Below, piece after piece: positions 1 to 5,623 of a DNA stretch of 6,667 nt. The notes beneath the pieces were generated by a model. That model had not been told where the DNA came from and ran no database searches. It saw only the letters and a program-made list of their open reading frames with translations. The translations under genes and the position numbers were made by a program. Positions within the stretch are counted from its first letter, which is position 1. Every line of letters begins with the position of its first letter. The stretch comes from Sphingomonas sp. (lineage in GTDB: Bacteria > Pseudomonadota > Alphaproteobacteria > Sphingomonadales > Sphingomonadaceae): contig JACCSV010000078.1 of the NCBI GenBank assembly GCA_013812805.1, positions 1 to 6,667 of the forward strand, in the 5' to 3' direction.

Positions 1-81
1 GGCCGCCTGGTGAGCGAGCACCGTCGTCGTGTAATTCTCATACTCGCGTTCGATGTCGTTGACGAAAAATCCGATCATCAT
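1..81 (-). CDS. ATP-grasp ligase, glutathione synthase/RimK-like (N-terminus only)
   Basis: Only the first 27 codons are inside the window; the gene runs off the left edge. The reading begins MMIGFFVNDIEREYENYTTT and continues VLAHQAA. This matches the usual opening of glutathione-synthase-like ATP-grasp proteins: a short beta strand, FFVND, a variable stretch, then YTTT leading into a helix. Family members use ATP to activate a carboxylate and join it to an amine, forming an amide or peptide bond. The catalytic ATP-grasp domains lie outside the window and cannot be checked. The start at 81 follows the upstream stop by 7 nt, and a GGAG (complement of 92-95) sits 10 nt before it. A second ATG at 78 is equally possible. 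It is the third gene of an operon with a zincin peptidase and an N-formylglutamate amidohydrolase-like enzyme, a neighbourhood I associate with this ligase type. Confidence 0.72.
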   Translation of the reverse strand, partial: MMIGFFVNDIEREYENYTTTVLAHQAA

Positions 82-88
82 TGTTCAA

Positions 89-1936
89 TCACTCCACATC
101 GAAAATCTTGTCGAACGAGGCTTCGCCTCGAAGCCGCGCAATCCGCCGTTCGACGTCCGGCCGCTGCAAGAACTCCGGTTTGAACAGCGGCGCCCGCACC
201 AGCCGGCGCTGCATCAGCTCGCCGATGGCCTCGACATGATCGGGCGCGATCTTGCCGGTCCAGAACGGGTCGAGCGAAGCTCCGGCAGCGACCAGCTCGA
301 CGACGCTCCGGAAGCCCTTCAGGTAAATCAGGTCCTTGGCGAACCCGCCGGAGCGGAACACGCGCGTGGCAATGTCGAACGCCGGCTTTCGGGCCAGGCC
401 ATGCTCGTCCGTGAGCAGCCCATAGACCTCGACGAATTCGGCGCCGTCGAGCATCGCATCGACTGCCAGCACCCGGCCGGCAAGCAGCCGCATGCGGCTG
501 GCGGAAAGCCCACCGACCGCCCACTCGGCGAAGACCCCAAGTCCCTCTTGGACGCCTTCGTAATGCGCAAGGCCGGTGCGGAACACGGTCAGGCCCTGCG
601 CGGCGCCGTTGAAGTAGGTGAGCAGATGCACGCTGATTTCGTGGCTGAGCAAGGCGTCAAGCCGCGAGGGCAGCATCGATGTGCTGCCGGCGATCATCAG
701 CTTGCCGCCCGAGACCAGCAGGCTGCCGACGTCCTCGCGGATTTCGATCGCCGCGTCGAAGCTGGAGTCGATGGCTTTGTATTTCTCGACCAGTGCTCGG
801 GCCGCTTGCGCCACTGCCGCCGCGCCGATCCGAGTTTCCGGTTCCTTGGCGGGACGAGTGGTGGCGAGAATTGCCCGAGCATCAGCCCGCAGGCGTGAAC
901 CGACCGTTCCGTAATGCAGCAGCGAAGCGGCTTGGAAAGCCGCGGTGTTGCGCGTCGCGAGCATGGTCAGCTGATGGTCGAGCTCCTGCCGTTTTTCGGA
1001 CAGCAGCCGCTCGAGCAAGGGATCCTCGAGGATCGACAGGTCAACGGCGTAAAGGTCGCGCTTCCCAGCGTCGGGGTCGACGGTCAGCGGGCGATACCGG
1101 AACTTGGGCGCCTTTTGCGCGCCGTCCGCGAAGAACTTCTCCATCGCATCGCGGCTGTTGATCGGCGATACCGACAGCAGGAAATCGAAGCTTCGCGCCA
1201 CCCGGTCGAGCCGTTTATCGGCGTCGAGCGCGGCGGCGAGGAAGGCGCTTCGTCCGAGCGATCGGTAGTGAGGGGGCGGCTCCCCGTCGCCGTCGGACAT
1301 GAATTCGCACGTCGCCTGCAGCAAAGCGTCGCCGACCGCGACGGCGAGGTCGTGGGTCAACTGCGGATAGAAGGTGTGCTCGTCGACCCGATGGATCTGC
1401 GGAATCACGATCGACAACCGATCGATATCGGGGCCGTCGCAGTCGAGCTCGATCGAGGGCAAGCGGGCGCTGCCGGTGACCACTTCCGGCTTTCGCAGGT
1501 CGATCTGGATCTTGCCGAGCGCTTGCGCAAGGCAACCGAGCGCGCGGCGACCGCGCCGCCCTTTTGACGCCCCGACCTCGATATCGAACGGCGGCAGCTG
1601 TTGCGAGCCGTCTGGCGTCGGCTGCCACGGCGCATCCTCGACGCTCGTCACCAGGATGCAGCCGAACCGGTCGTGCATCGCGGCGGCGATCGCCGTGAAC
1701 GCTTGCTGCGCCGCCCTGTCGTCCTCGGGCGACCAGATCAGATAGGCTGGACTGTTGATGGCGACTCGCCGGGCAATGCTCCGCTGCGGGTCGGCCGACC
1801 GGTGCAGGACGATGAACGGCAGCCACCGGTCGAGATGTGCTCGGCCGGTCTCGCCGACCGTCTGGCGAAGCTCGCCGCGCTTGCCGAACTCCGGCTCGAA
1901 CCGCTCGCCAGCCGTTTTGAGCTGAGCGCGGCTCAT
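89..1936 (-). CDS. DUF1704/QEGLA-motif protein, putative zincin carboxypeptidase
   Basis: A 615-residue protein of the family annotated as flavohemoglobin expression-modulating QEGLA-motif protein (DUF1704). The signature lies at about residues 430-472: HEISVH (H432, E433, H437) gives the HExxxH zinc-binding motif, followed by LLTYFNG and then YEGVQEGLGVFAEW, where QEGLG (463-467) replaces the canonical QEGLA. Eukaryotic relatives (KIAA0895/MATCAP) are zinc carboxypeptidases that remove the C-terminal tyrosine of tubulin using the same HExxxH motif, so peptidase activity is likely here; the substrate is unknown. The N-terminal ~350 residues are the long variable half. No signal peptide or membrane segment is evident, so it is probably cytoplasmic. 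I chose ATG 1936 because it overlaps the preceding stop as ATGA and has GAGGA 12 nt upstream. The frame stays open to 2212, but that extension lies inside the upstream gene and reads as arginine-rich out-of-frame protein. Confidence 0.88.
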   Translation of the reverse strand: MSRAQLKTAGERFEPEFGKRGELRQTVGETGRAHLDRWLPFIVLHRSADPQRSIARRVAINSPAYLIWSPEDDRAAQQAFTAIAAAMHDRFGCILVTSVEDAPWQPTPDGSQQLPPFDIEVGASKGRRGRRALGCLAQALGKIQIDLRKPEVVTGSARLPSIELDCDGPDIDRLSIVIPQIHRVDEHTFYPQLTHDLAVAVGDALLQATCEFMSDGDGEPPPHYRSLGRSAFLAAALDADKRLDRVARSFDFLLSVSPINSRDAMEKFFADGAQKAPKFRYRPLTVDPDAGKRDLYAVDLSILEDPLLERLLSEKRQELDHQLTMLATRNTAAFQAASLLHYGTVGSRLRADARAILATTRPAKEPETRIGAAAVAQAARALVEKYKAIDSSFDAAIEIREDVGSLLVSGGKLMIAGSTSMLPSRLDALLSHEISVHLLTYFNGAAQGLTVFRTGLAHYEGVQEGLGVFAEWAVGGLSASRMRLLAGRVLAVDAMLDGAEFVEVYGLLTDEHGLARKPAFDIATRVFRSGGFAKDLIYLKGFRSVVELVAAGASLDPFWTGKIAPDHVEAIGELMQRRLVRAPLFKPEFLQRPDVERRIARLRGEASFDKIFDVE

Positions 1937-2736
1937 CGCTTGAGTATTTCCTCGGCGGCGGCGGCGACATGGACGGTGAAGGCCCGCATCGCCGCGACTT
2001 CGTTCGGGTCGGGCTTGCCGCTCCATTCGTCCATGAAGAACTTCTTGAACTCGAGCGCGATCGCGCAGCCGCGCGCCGGATAGCGCTCGTGGATGAAGCG
2101 CGTTTGCTCGCCCTTGCCCTGGAAGGCGACGTTCTCGCGCACATCCAGGTGGCGCCCGTTGAAATCGAAGTCCCGCATCGCCTGCATCAGCGGATCGATC
2201 AGGAACGCCCATTCGTCGCGTGGCATCGAAAAGGTGCCGATGTTGATGTCCGGCGCATCCAGCTGGGGCGTCGGCGCCGAGTCCGGGCCATCGCGGCGGT
2301 GGTTGTAGCTGTGAGCGTCGATCACCGCGAAGCGGTCGTGTCGACTGGCGAGTTCGTCGAGAACCGCGCCCAGCATCCGGTAATATTCACCGTGGAGGTC
2401 GAGCGAGCCGCTTACCAGTGAGTCGTCGAGTTCGCCCGACTTCCAGACGTTCAAGCCCCAACATTGCTCGGGTGTCCGGTAGACGGCGCTGTCGCGGGCG
2501 CGGTTGAGGTCGAATTCGAAGCGTGAGCGGTGGACGATGATGTGGGACGAGACGCCGCGCACCGCCTCGCCGGTGAACGGATCTTCTTCGCGCAACCGGT
2601 CGAGATCCGCCAGCACCATGTCTCGCGCGATTTCCGCTCGAAGCTCATGCCCGTCGTGGATCGCCGTGGCTACTACCGGGCCGGGGCCGTGCTGGACGGT
2701 CCACCATCGCTGGTTGGTATCTGGGCTAGCGCTCAC
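1933..2736 (-). CDS. N-formylglutamate amidohydrolase family protein
   Basis: A 267-residue protein of the N-formylglutamate amidohydrolase (FGase) family, metal-dependent hydrolases that cleave N-formyl or N-acyl amino acids. Visible motifs in order are HDGHE (27-31), SRFEFDLNR (71-79, the DLNR motif), VIDAHSYNHRR (138-148, the D-x-HSY metal/active-site motif) and ALEFKKFF (227-234) with the late conserved glutamate E229. Length and motif order fit a complete enzyme. Classical FGase ends the five-step histidine degradation pathway, but no hut genes are visible here. Its partners are a DUF1704 peptidase and an ATP-grasp ligase, so a role in removing a cap from a modified amino acid or peptide is more likely; this is inference. 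The start is GTG at 2736; I found no ATG, GTG or TTG between it and the in-frame stop at 2812-2814. No strong Shine-Dalgarno precedes it, so the exact start is somewhat uncertain. It leads the leftward operon. Confidence 0.88.
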   Translation of the reverse strand: MSASPDTNQRWWTVQHGPGPVVATAIHDGHELRAEIARDMVLADLDRLREEDPFTGEAVRGVSSHIIVHRSRFEFDLNRARDSAVYRTPEQCWGLNVWKSGELDDSLVSGSLDLHGEYYRMLGAVLDELASRHDRFAVIDAHSYNHRRDGPDSAPTPQLDAPDINIGTFSMPRDEWAFLIDPLMQAMRDFDFNGRHLDVRENVAFQGKGEQTRFIHERYPARGCAIALEFKKFFMDEWSGKPDPNEVAAMRAFTVHVAAAAEEILKR

Positions 2737-2788
2737 CTCAGCATAGCGCTTCGAGGTGGCTTCGGTTGCGCCAGTCGGCAGGAAGCCG

Positions 2789-2809
2789 TGGATGCCCCGT
2801 GAGCATCCA
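2789..2809. repeat. 7-7-7 inverted repeat, candidate recombinase core site
   Basis: TGGATGC (2789-2795) and its perfect reverse complement GCATCCA (2803-2809) flank a 7-nt spacer, CCCGTGA. Tyrosine recombinase core sites have this geometry: short inverted binding arms around a roughly 7-bp crossover region. It lies between the leftward metabolic operon and the rightward integrase, where an attachment site is expected. It has no T-tract on either side, so it is unlikely to be an intrinsic terminator. A regulator operator is the main alternative. The second att copy would lie outside the window, so this stays a hypothesis. Confidence 0.3.
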
Positions 2810-2921
2810 AACTAGCGATTGCAGTTGTTCGCTGTCGTTCGAAAAATCCCAGGATTACTGCCAAACGCTTGCTCTTTCTTCCGCAGTCGTTCGTTGACGG
2901 ACGCCAGAAACCGGCGCAAAG

Positions 2922-2942
2922 TGAGGGAGTAGATGAGGGAGT
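2922..2942 (+). repeat. Tandem direct repeats TGAGGGAGT upstream of integrase
   Basis: Two identical 9-bp copies, TGAGGGAGT at 2922-2930 and 2934-2942, are spaced with a 12-bp period by the linker AGA. Similar G-rich direct repeats with a 12-bp period often precede P4-type integrase genes and are candidate arm-type binding sites for the integrase or its directionality factor. The second copy also supplies the GGGAG Shine-Dalgarno (2937-2941), 10 nt before the integrase ATG, so protein bound here could also limit integrase expression. Confidence 0.45.
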
Positions 2943-2951
2943 GATCCAAGA

Positions 2952-4121
2952 ATGCCGCAGCTTACGGCAAAAAATGTTGAACGCGCAAAGCCGGGTCGGC
3001 ATGCCGATGGGCAGGGGCTCTACCTCCTCGTCTCGAAAACGGGTTCGAAGTCCTGGGTGCTGCGGGTCCAGGTTCGCGGGCGGCGCCGCGACATAGGCTT
3101 AGGGTCGATCGCTGAACTCACGCTCGCAGAGGCAAGAGACAAGGCGCGCGAGCTGCGGAAGGTGGCCAAGTCTGGCCGGGACCCGATAGCCGCGAGAGAC
3201 AAAGCCAAGGCGGAGATACCGACATTCGAGAAGGCGGCGGAGGTTTGCCATGCGGCGCGCTCATCCGGGTGGAAGGGACGCCATGCAGACGCATTCCTCT
3301 CGTCTTTGAAGCAACACGCTTATCCGCGTTTGGGGCGACTGCTGGTGGACAGCGTCGACGAGAAGGACCTCGTCGCGGTCCTGTCGCCCTTGTGGCACGA
3401 GAAGCCTGCGGCGGCACGCAAGCTCAGGCAGCGCATCAATACCGTCCTCGACTACGCGAAGGGCAGCGGCTGGCGCCCGACTGGCGCACCTCGAGACGGG
3501 TTGCGTCCATTGCTCCCCAAGCAGGCCAAGGCGGGCAACTTCGCTGCCATGCCGTACGCGGAGGTTCCCAGCTTCGTTGCCGGTCTCAGAAGCAGGTCAG
3601 CCACTGCTGGTCGTCTGGCGCTGCTGTTCGTGATCCTCACCGCCGCCCGCTCGGGGGAAGTCCGCTCAGCGAAGTGGTCGCACATCGACCTTGAGAGAAG
3701 GCTCTGGAAACGTCCAGGCGCACTGATGAAGTCCGGCGACGACCATGTGGTGACGCTCTCCGCTTCAGCAACGGCAGTCCTGCGGCAGGCGGAGAAGCTG
3801 CGGACGACGCTGGCCGACTGCCTTATCTTCCCGGGCACTGGCGATCGGCAGCTTTCCGACATGACGTTGCTCAAAATCGTGAAGGCGGACGGGCGCGGCT
3901 ATTCGGTCCACGGCTTCCGCAGCTCGTTCCGTACCTGGGCTGCTGAGCAGATGCCCACGGTTCCGGAGGCCGTCGCGGAAGCAGCGCTTGCGCACGTCGT
4001 TCCTGATGCTGTTGTGCGTGCTTATCAGCGGGCCAAATTCATGGACATGCGCCGGCATCTGCTCGACGCCTGGGGAGACTTCGTCGACGGCAAGAGCAAT
4101 GTGCTGAGGCTGGTCGGGTGA
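2952..4121 (+). CDS. P4-type tyrosine integrase with DUF4102 arm-binding domain
   Basis: A 389-residue site-specific recombinase that would insert and excise the element carried to its right. The N-terminal DUF4102 domain (about 1-85) shows LTAKNVERAKPG, the DGQGLYLLV strand, RDIGLGSIAELTLAEAR and a helix ending at RDPIAARD. A helical core-binding domain follows (about 90-180), then the catalytic domain (about 195-380). All catalytic residues are visible: R233 (TAARSGEVR), K260 (LMKSGDDH), H320 and R323 (HGFRSSFR), H348 (ALAH) and nucleophile Y358 (AYQRAK). The protein looks intact and full length. The start at ATG 2952 has GGGAG 10 nt upstream. Its position just after a divergent intergenic region marks one end of a mobile element, and its stop overlaps the next start (GTGA). 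A weak promoter, TTGACG (2894-2899) with CAAAGT (2917-2922), is possible but not convincing. Confidence 0.95.
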   Translation: MPQLTAKNVERAKPGRHADGQGLYLLVSKTGSKSWVLRVQVRGRRRDIGLGSIAELTLAEARDKARELRKVAKSGRDPIAARDKAKAEIPTFEKAAEVCHAARSSGWKGRHADAFLSSLKQHAYPRLGRLLVDSVDEKDLVAVLSPLWHEKPAAARKLRQRINTVLDYAKGSGWRPTGAPRDGLRPLLPKQAKAGNFAAMPYAEVPSFVAGLRSRSATAGRLALLFVILTAARSGEVRSAKWSHIDLERRLWKRPGALMKSGDDHVVTLSASATAVLRQAEKLRTTLADCLIFPGTGDRQLSDMTLLKIVKADGRGYSVHGFRSSFRTWAAEQMPTVPEAVAEAALAHVVPDAVVRAYQRAKFMDMRRHLLDAWGDFVDGKSNVLRLVG

Positions 4122-4756
4122 GTGACGCGCCACCTCGCCGCCGCCGGTCCATTCCTACGGTGTCTAATGATCCATTGCGTTCCTCCATTAAAGCGGCCCG
4201 ATCGGCGCCACCTGACAGCCCAGCAGCACTCAGAGCAGCTCAGGAGGCGGTCTTTCACGTCTTGATGGAGTTGCAGCCAGCGATCGGGAGCATTCTGAAC
4301 CCCGACGCCAGCTGCCGGGCCTCTTGGATCCGATCATTGCACTTTCTGACTCAGACCGACCGCTTCCCAGCGCTCAGGGATTTGGCCATTGCGTTGCAGG
4401 AGCTGGATCGAGGGGTGGTCCATGCCGCTCTGATCCCGGCGCTAGGTGGCCGTCGGGGAGGCAAGCATGACACGCGCTTCCTGGAAATTCGTCGAGATGC
4501 TGTCGAAGCTGCGGATGAGCTGCGTCGCCGATGCAAGTGCCACGAGGAGTACAAGGCACGGGTTCGAGAACTGGGGAGCAGCGCATCGACGGTTGAGAGT
4601 TATCGTAAATCTCTCCTCAGCGGCCCTGCTGAGTTCCGGCCACGTTCCAGTTACCGGCTAACTTGGGGCGAGGAGAAGCCAGAAGATCTGCTGTGTGGGG
4701 CCACCCGCAGGATCGGCGATTTACGTGACGCAACTGACGAAGACTCTACGACTTAA
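4118..4756 (+). CDS. Hypothetical protein translationally coupled to the integrase
   Basis: A 212-residue protein I cannot assign to a named family. It starts at GTG 4118, overlapping the integrase stop by 4 nt, so the two genes are probably co-translated. The N-terminus is basic and disordered (PPRRRRS, residues 5-11). A predicted helical core follows: about 36-60 (AALRAAQEAVFHVLMELQ), 70-105 (ending LAIALQELDRGVVHAALIP) and 120-150 (charged, FLEIRRDAVEAADELRRRCK). The ELDRG followed by GGRRGG pattern and a helical C-terminal half recall small proteins often encoded beside tyrosine integrases in alphaproteobacterial islands; I know no established function for them. No membrane segment or signal peptide is seen. 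C139 and C141 sit close together, but no clear zinc motif forms. It may aid integration or regulate the element; this is only guilt by association. Confidence 0.7.
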   Translation: MSDAPPRRRRSIPTVSNDPLRSSIKAARSAPPDSPAALRAAQEAVFHVLMELQPAIGSILNPDASCRASWIRSLHFLTQTDRFPALRDLAIALQELDRGVVHAALIPALGGRRGGKHDTRFLEIRRDAVEAADELRRRCKCHEEYKARVRELGSSASTVESYRKSLLSGPAEFRPRSSYRLTWGEEKPEDLLCGATRRIGDLRDATDEDSTT

Positions 4757-4812
4757 TCGCGAAGCCGTGGAGCGCGTTCCTTTTGCCCGCAGCTCATCCA
4801 TGTGACTAATCG

Positions 4813-4858
4813 ATCTCCGTTCGCGGTGGGACACTCCCCGCCGCAGCAGAACGGAGAT
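4813..4858 (+). promoter_or_regulatory. Nested hairpin covering the Shine-Dalgarno of the AlpA/excisionase-like gene
   Basis: ATCTCCGTTC (4813-4822) and GAACGGAGAT (4849-4858) are perfect 10-bp inverted arms. Inside them GCGGTGGG (4823-4830) pairs with CCCGCCGC (4837-4844, one T-G wobble) around a 6-nt loop, leaving AGCA (4845-4848) as a bulge. The right arm contains the GGAG (4853-4856) that serves the ATG at 4866, so in RNA the Shine-Dalgarno would be paired. As DNA the dyad could instead be a repressor operator. A weak promoter, TTGCCC (4783-4788) with TAATCG (4807-4812) at 18-bp spacing, would start transcription inside the left arm; then only longer transcripts from upstream would fold fully. 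No T-tract follows, so a terminator is unlikely. Confidence 0.55.
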
Positions 4859-4865
4859 GCAAAAG

Positions 4866-5027
4866 ATGAAGCTGACCGCAACCGTGAAGGAGGCCTGCCA
4901 AATGACGGGCCTCGGGAAAACGACCCTCTATGATTTGATGGCGCGTGGCGAGATCGAAAGCACCACTGTCGGCCGGCGCCGTCTCGTGAAGGTCGAAAGC
5001 CTTCGTAAGCTCGTCGAGGCGGCATGA
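4866..5027 (+). CDS. AlpA/excisionase-family helix-turn-helix protein
   Basis: A 53-residue protein beginning MKLTATVKEACQMTGLGKTT, continuing LYDLMARGEIESTTVGRRRL and ending VKVESLRKLVEAA. This is the standard HTH_17 (MerR-like winged helix) layout: first helix VKEACQMTG, turn LGKTT, recognition helix LYDLMARGEI, then the basic wing VGRRRLVKVESLRKLV. In P4-like islands such proteins (AlpA, Xis) bind DNA near the integrase to promote excision or activate element genes; which of these applies here is inferred. ATG 4866 is preferred because GGAG (4853-4856) is 9 nt upstream. An in-frame ATG at 4857 would directly abut that GGAG and is unlikely. It heads a tightly packed cluster ending in topoisomerase-like and primase genes, and its ribosome site sits in a hairpin (4813-4858). 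Confidence 0.85.
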   Translation: MKLTATVKEACQMTGLGKTTLYDLMARGEIESTTVGRRRLVKVESLRKLVEAA

Positions 5028-5028
5028 A

Positions 5029-5244
5029 ATGGTGCCGGACATTGAGGCTCTCGCACCTTCAATGCGAGAAAGCCGCCGGCCTGATTTAGGCTCGACGGCT
5101 CCCGTTTGTCAGCTTGGCGGCGACACACAGATATGTAGCGAGACCGAGTGCTGGCCGCAAGTTTTGAGCGACCGCTACCGCATCTCACCTCCTCATGCAG
5201 AAGTCGTGCTCTGGCACCTTCGTAGGGGAGGCGGCGATGACTGA
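5029..5244 (+). CDS. Possible small hypothetical protein (71 aa)
   Basis: A 71-residue reading frame starting 1 nt after the stop of the HTH gene, with GAGG (5016-5019) 9 nt before its ATG, and ending 8 nt inside the next gene (ATGACTGA). That spacing fits an operon gene. Without it a 209-nt gap would interrupt an otherwise gapless cluster. The C-terminal part, RYRISPPHAEVVLWHLRRGG (residues 49-68), looks like a short helical segment similar to the ends of small phage-type proteins, which is a weak impression. The N-terminal half is low in recognisable structure and has three cysteines. I recognise no family. It may instead be a chance frame within a leader for the next gene. Confidence 0.45.
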   Translation: MVPDIEALAPSMRESRRPDLGSTAPVCQLGGDTQICSETECWPQVLSDRYRISPPHAEVVLWHLRRGGGDD

Positions 5245-5623
5245 GTTCGCTGCCAAGGATATGCACCGCATCCGGTCCACTGCGGCGTTACTAACGTCGG
5301 ACAATGACGGGGAGGCGCTGGGCGCGGCTCGAGCGCTGTGTCGGCTGCTCAATCAGCACGGCCTAGATCCTGCCGGCGTCGTCGGCGCGGGGCTGGTCGG
5401 GCGCTCCATCTCAAGTTGTCGAGACATTCGGAACGGGCCTGCGCCGGTCAGCATCCTTCGCCCGCACCAGCTCGATGTCCGCATGTGCTTGGCCTATCCG
5501 CATCTCCTCGACGAGTGGGAGCGGAGCTTTCTCGGCAACGTCGTCGCCGCGCGGTCGATTTCCGAAAAGCAGCGCAGCCGCCTCCAGGTAATCGTCGCCA
5601 AGGTCGAAAGGGGGCGGAGATGA
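5237..5623 (+). CDS. Hypothetical phage/island protein (128 aa)
   Basis: A 128-residue protein of unknown function. Its N-terminal third, SDNDGEALGAARALCRLLNQ followed by HGLDPAGVV (about residues 21-49), forms a helix pair reminiscent of the DUF2786-type helical repeat, with an acidic start and an alanine/leucine-rich helix leading to HGL. The C-terminal part, LDEWERSFLGNVVAARSISE (about 91-110) followed by KQRSRLQVIVAKVERGRR, is another helical segment, with a strongly basic end. This arrangement recurs, to my knowledge, in small proteins beside phage-type primases; the role is not known. The start is ATG 5237 because AGGGGAGG (5224-5231) lies 5 nt upstream. The frame stays open to an ATG at 5195, but that one lacks a comparable site. 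It overlaps the next gene by 4 nt (ATGA), so both are probably translated together. Confidence 0.75.
   Translation: MTEFAAKDMHRIRSTAALLTSDNDGEALGAARALCRLLNQHGLDPAGVVGAGLVGRSISSCRDIRNGPAPVSILRPHQLDVRMCLAYPHLLDEWERSFLGNVVAARSISEKQRSRLQVIVAKVERGRR

Noticed and set aside
1937..2212. N-terminal extension of the DUF1704 gene to 2212
   Set aside because: The extension lies entirely inside the amidohydrolase gene in another frame, and the ATGA overlap at 1933-1936 gives a normal start.
53..2421. Long plus-strand reading frames opposite the metabolic operon (53-898, 914-1567, 1969-2421)
   Set aside because: They are antisense to clearly recognised minus-strand genes, show arginine/proline/alanine-rich or scrambled protein and no family motifs; such mirror frames are common in GC-rich DNA.
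2834..2893. Direct repeat GTCGTTCG at 2834-2841 and 2886-2893, and palindrome AATCC-CA-GGATT at 2845-2856
   Set aside because: Both are short enough to arise by chance in a region this size, and neither aligns with a recognisable site.
2737..2951. tRNA gene or tRNA 3' end as integrase target (GTTCGAAAAATCCC near 2837-2850)
   Set aside because: The GTTCGA resembles a T-loop, but the flanking bases do not form a T-stem and no acceptor or anticodon arms were found.
4813..4858. Intrinsic terminator for the integrase operon
   Set aside because: The stem is strong, but neither strand has a following T-tract; the downstream bases are GCAAAAGATG.
4806..5266. Minus-strand frames 4806-5042 and 4928-5266
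   Set aside because: They run antisense to the HTH gene and its coupled neighbour and show no motif; the plus-strand HTH protein is clearly recognisable.
5338..5619. Extended N-terminus of the topoisomerase-like protein
   Set aside because: The extension is an arginine-rich out-of-frame reading of the 128-aa gene; ATG 5620 has an ATGA overlap and a nearby ribosome site.
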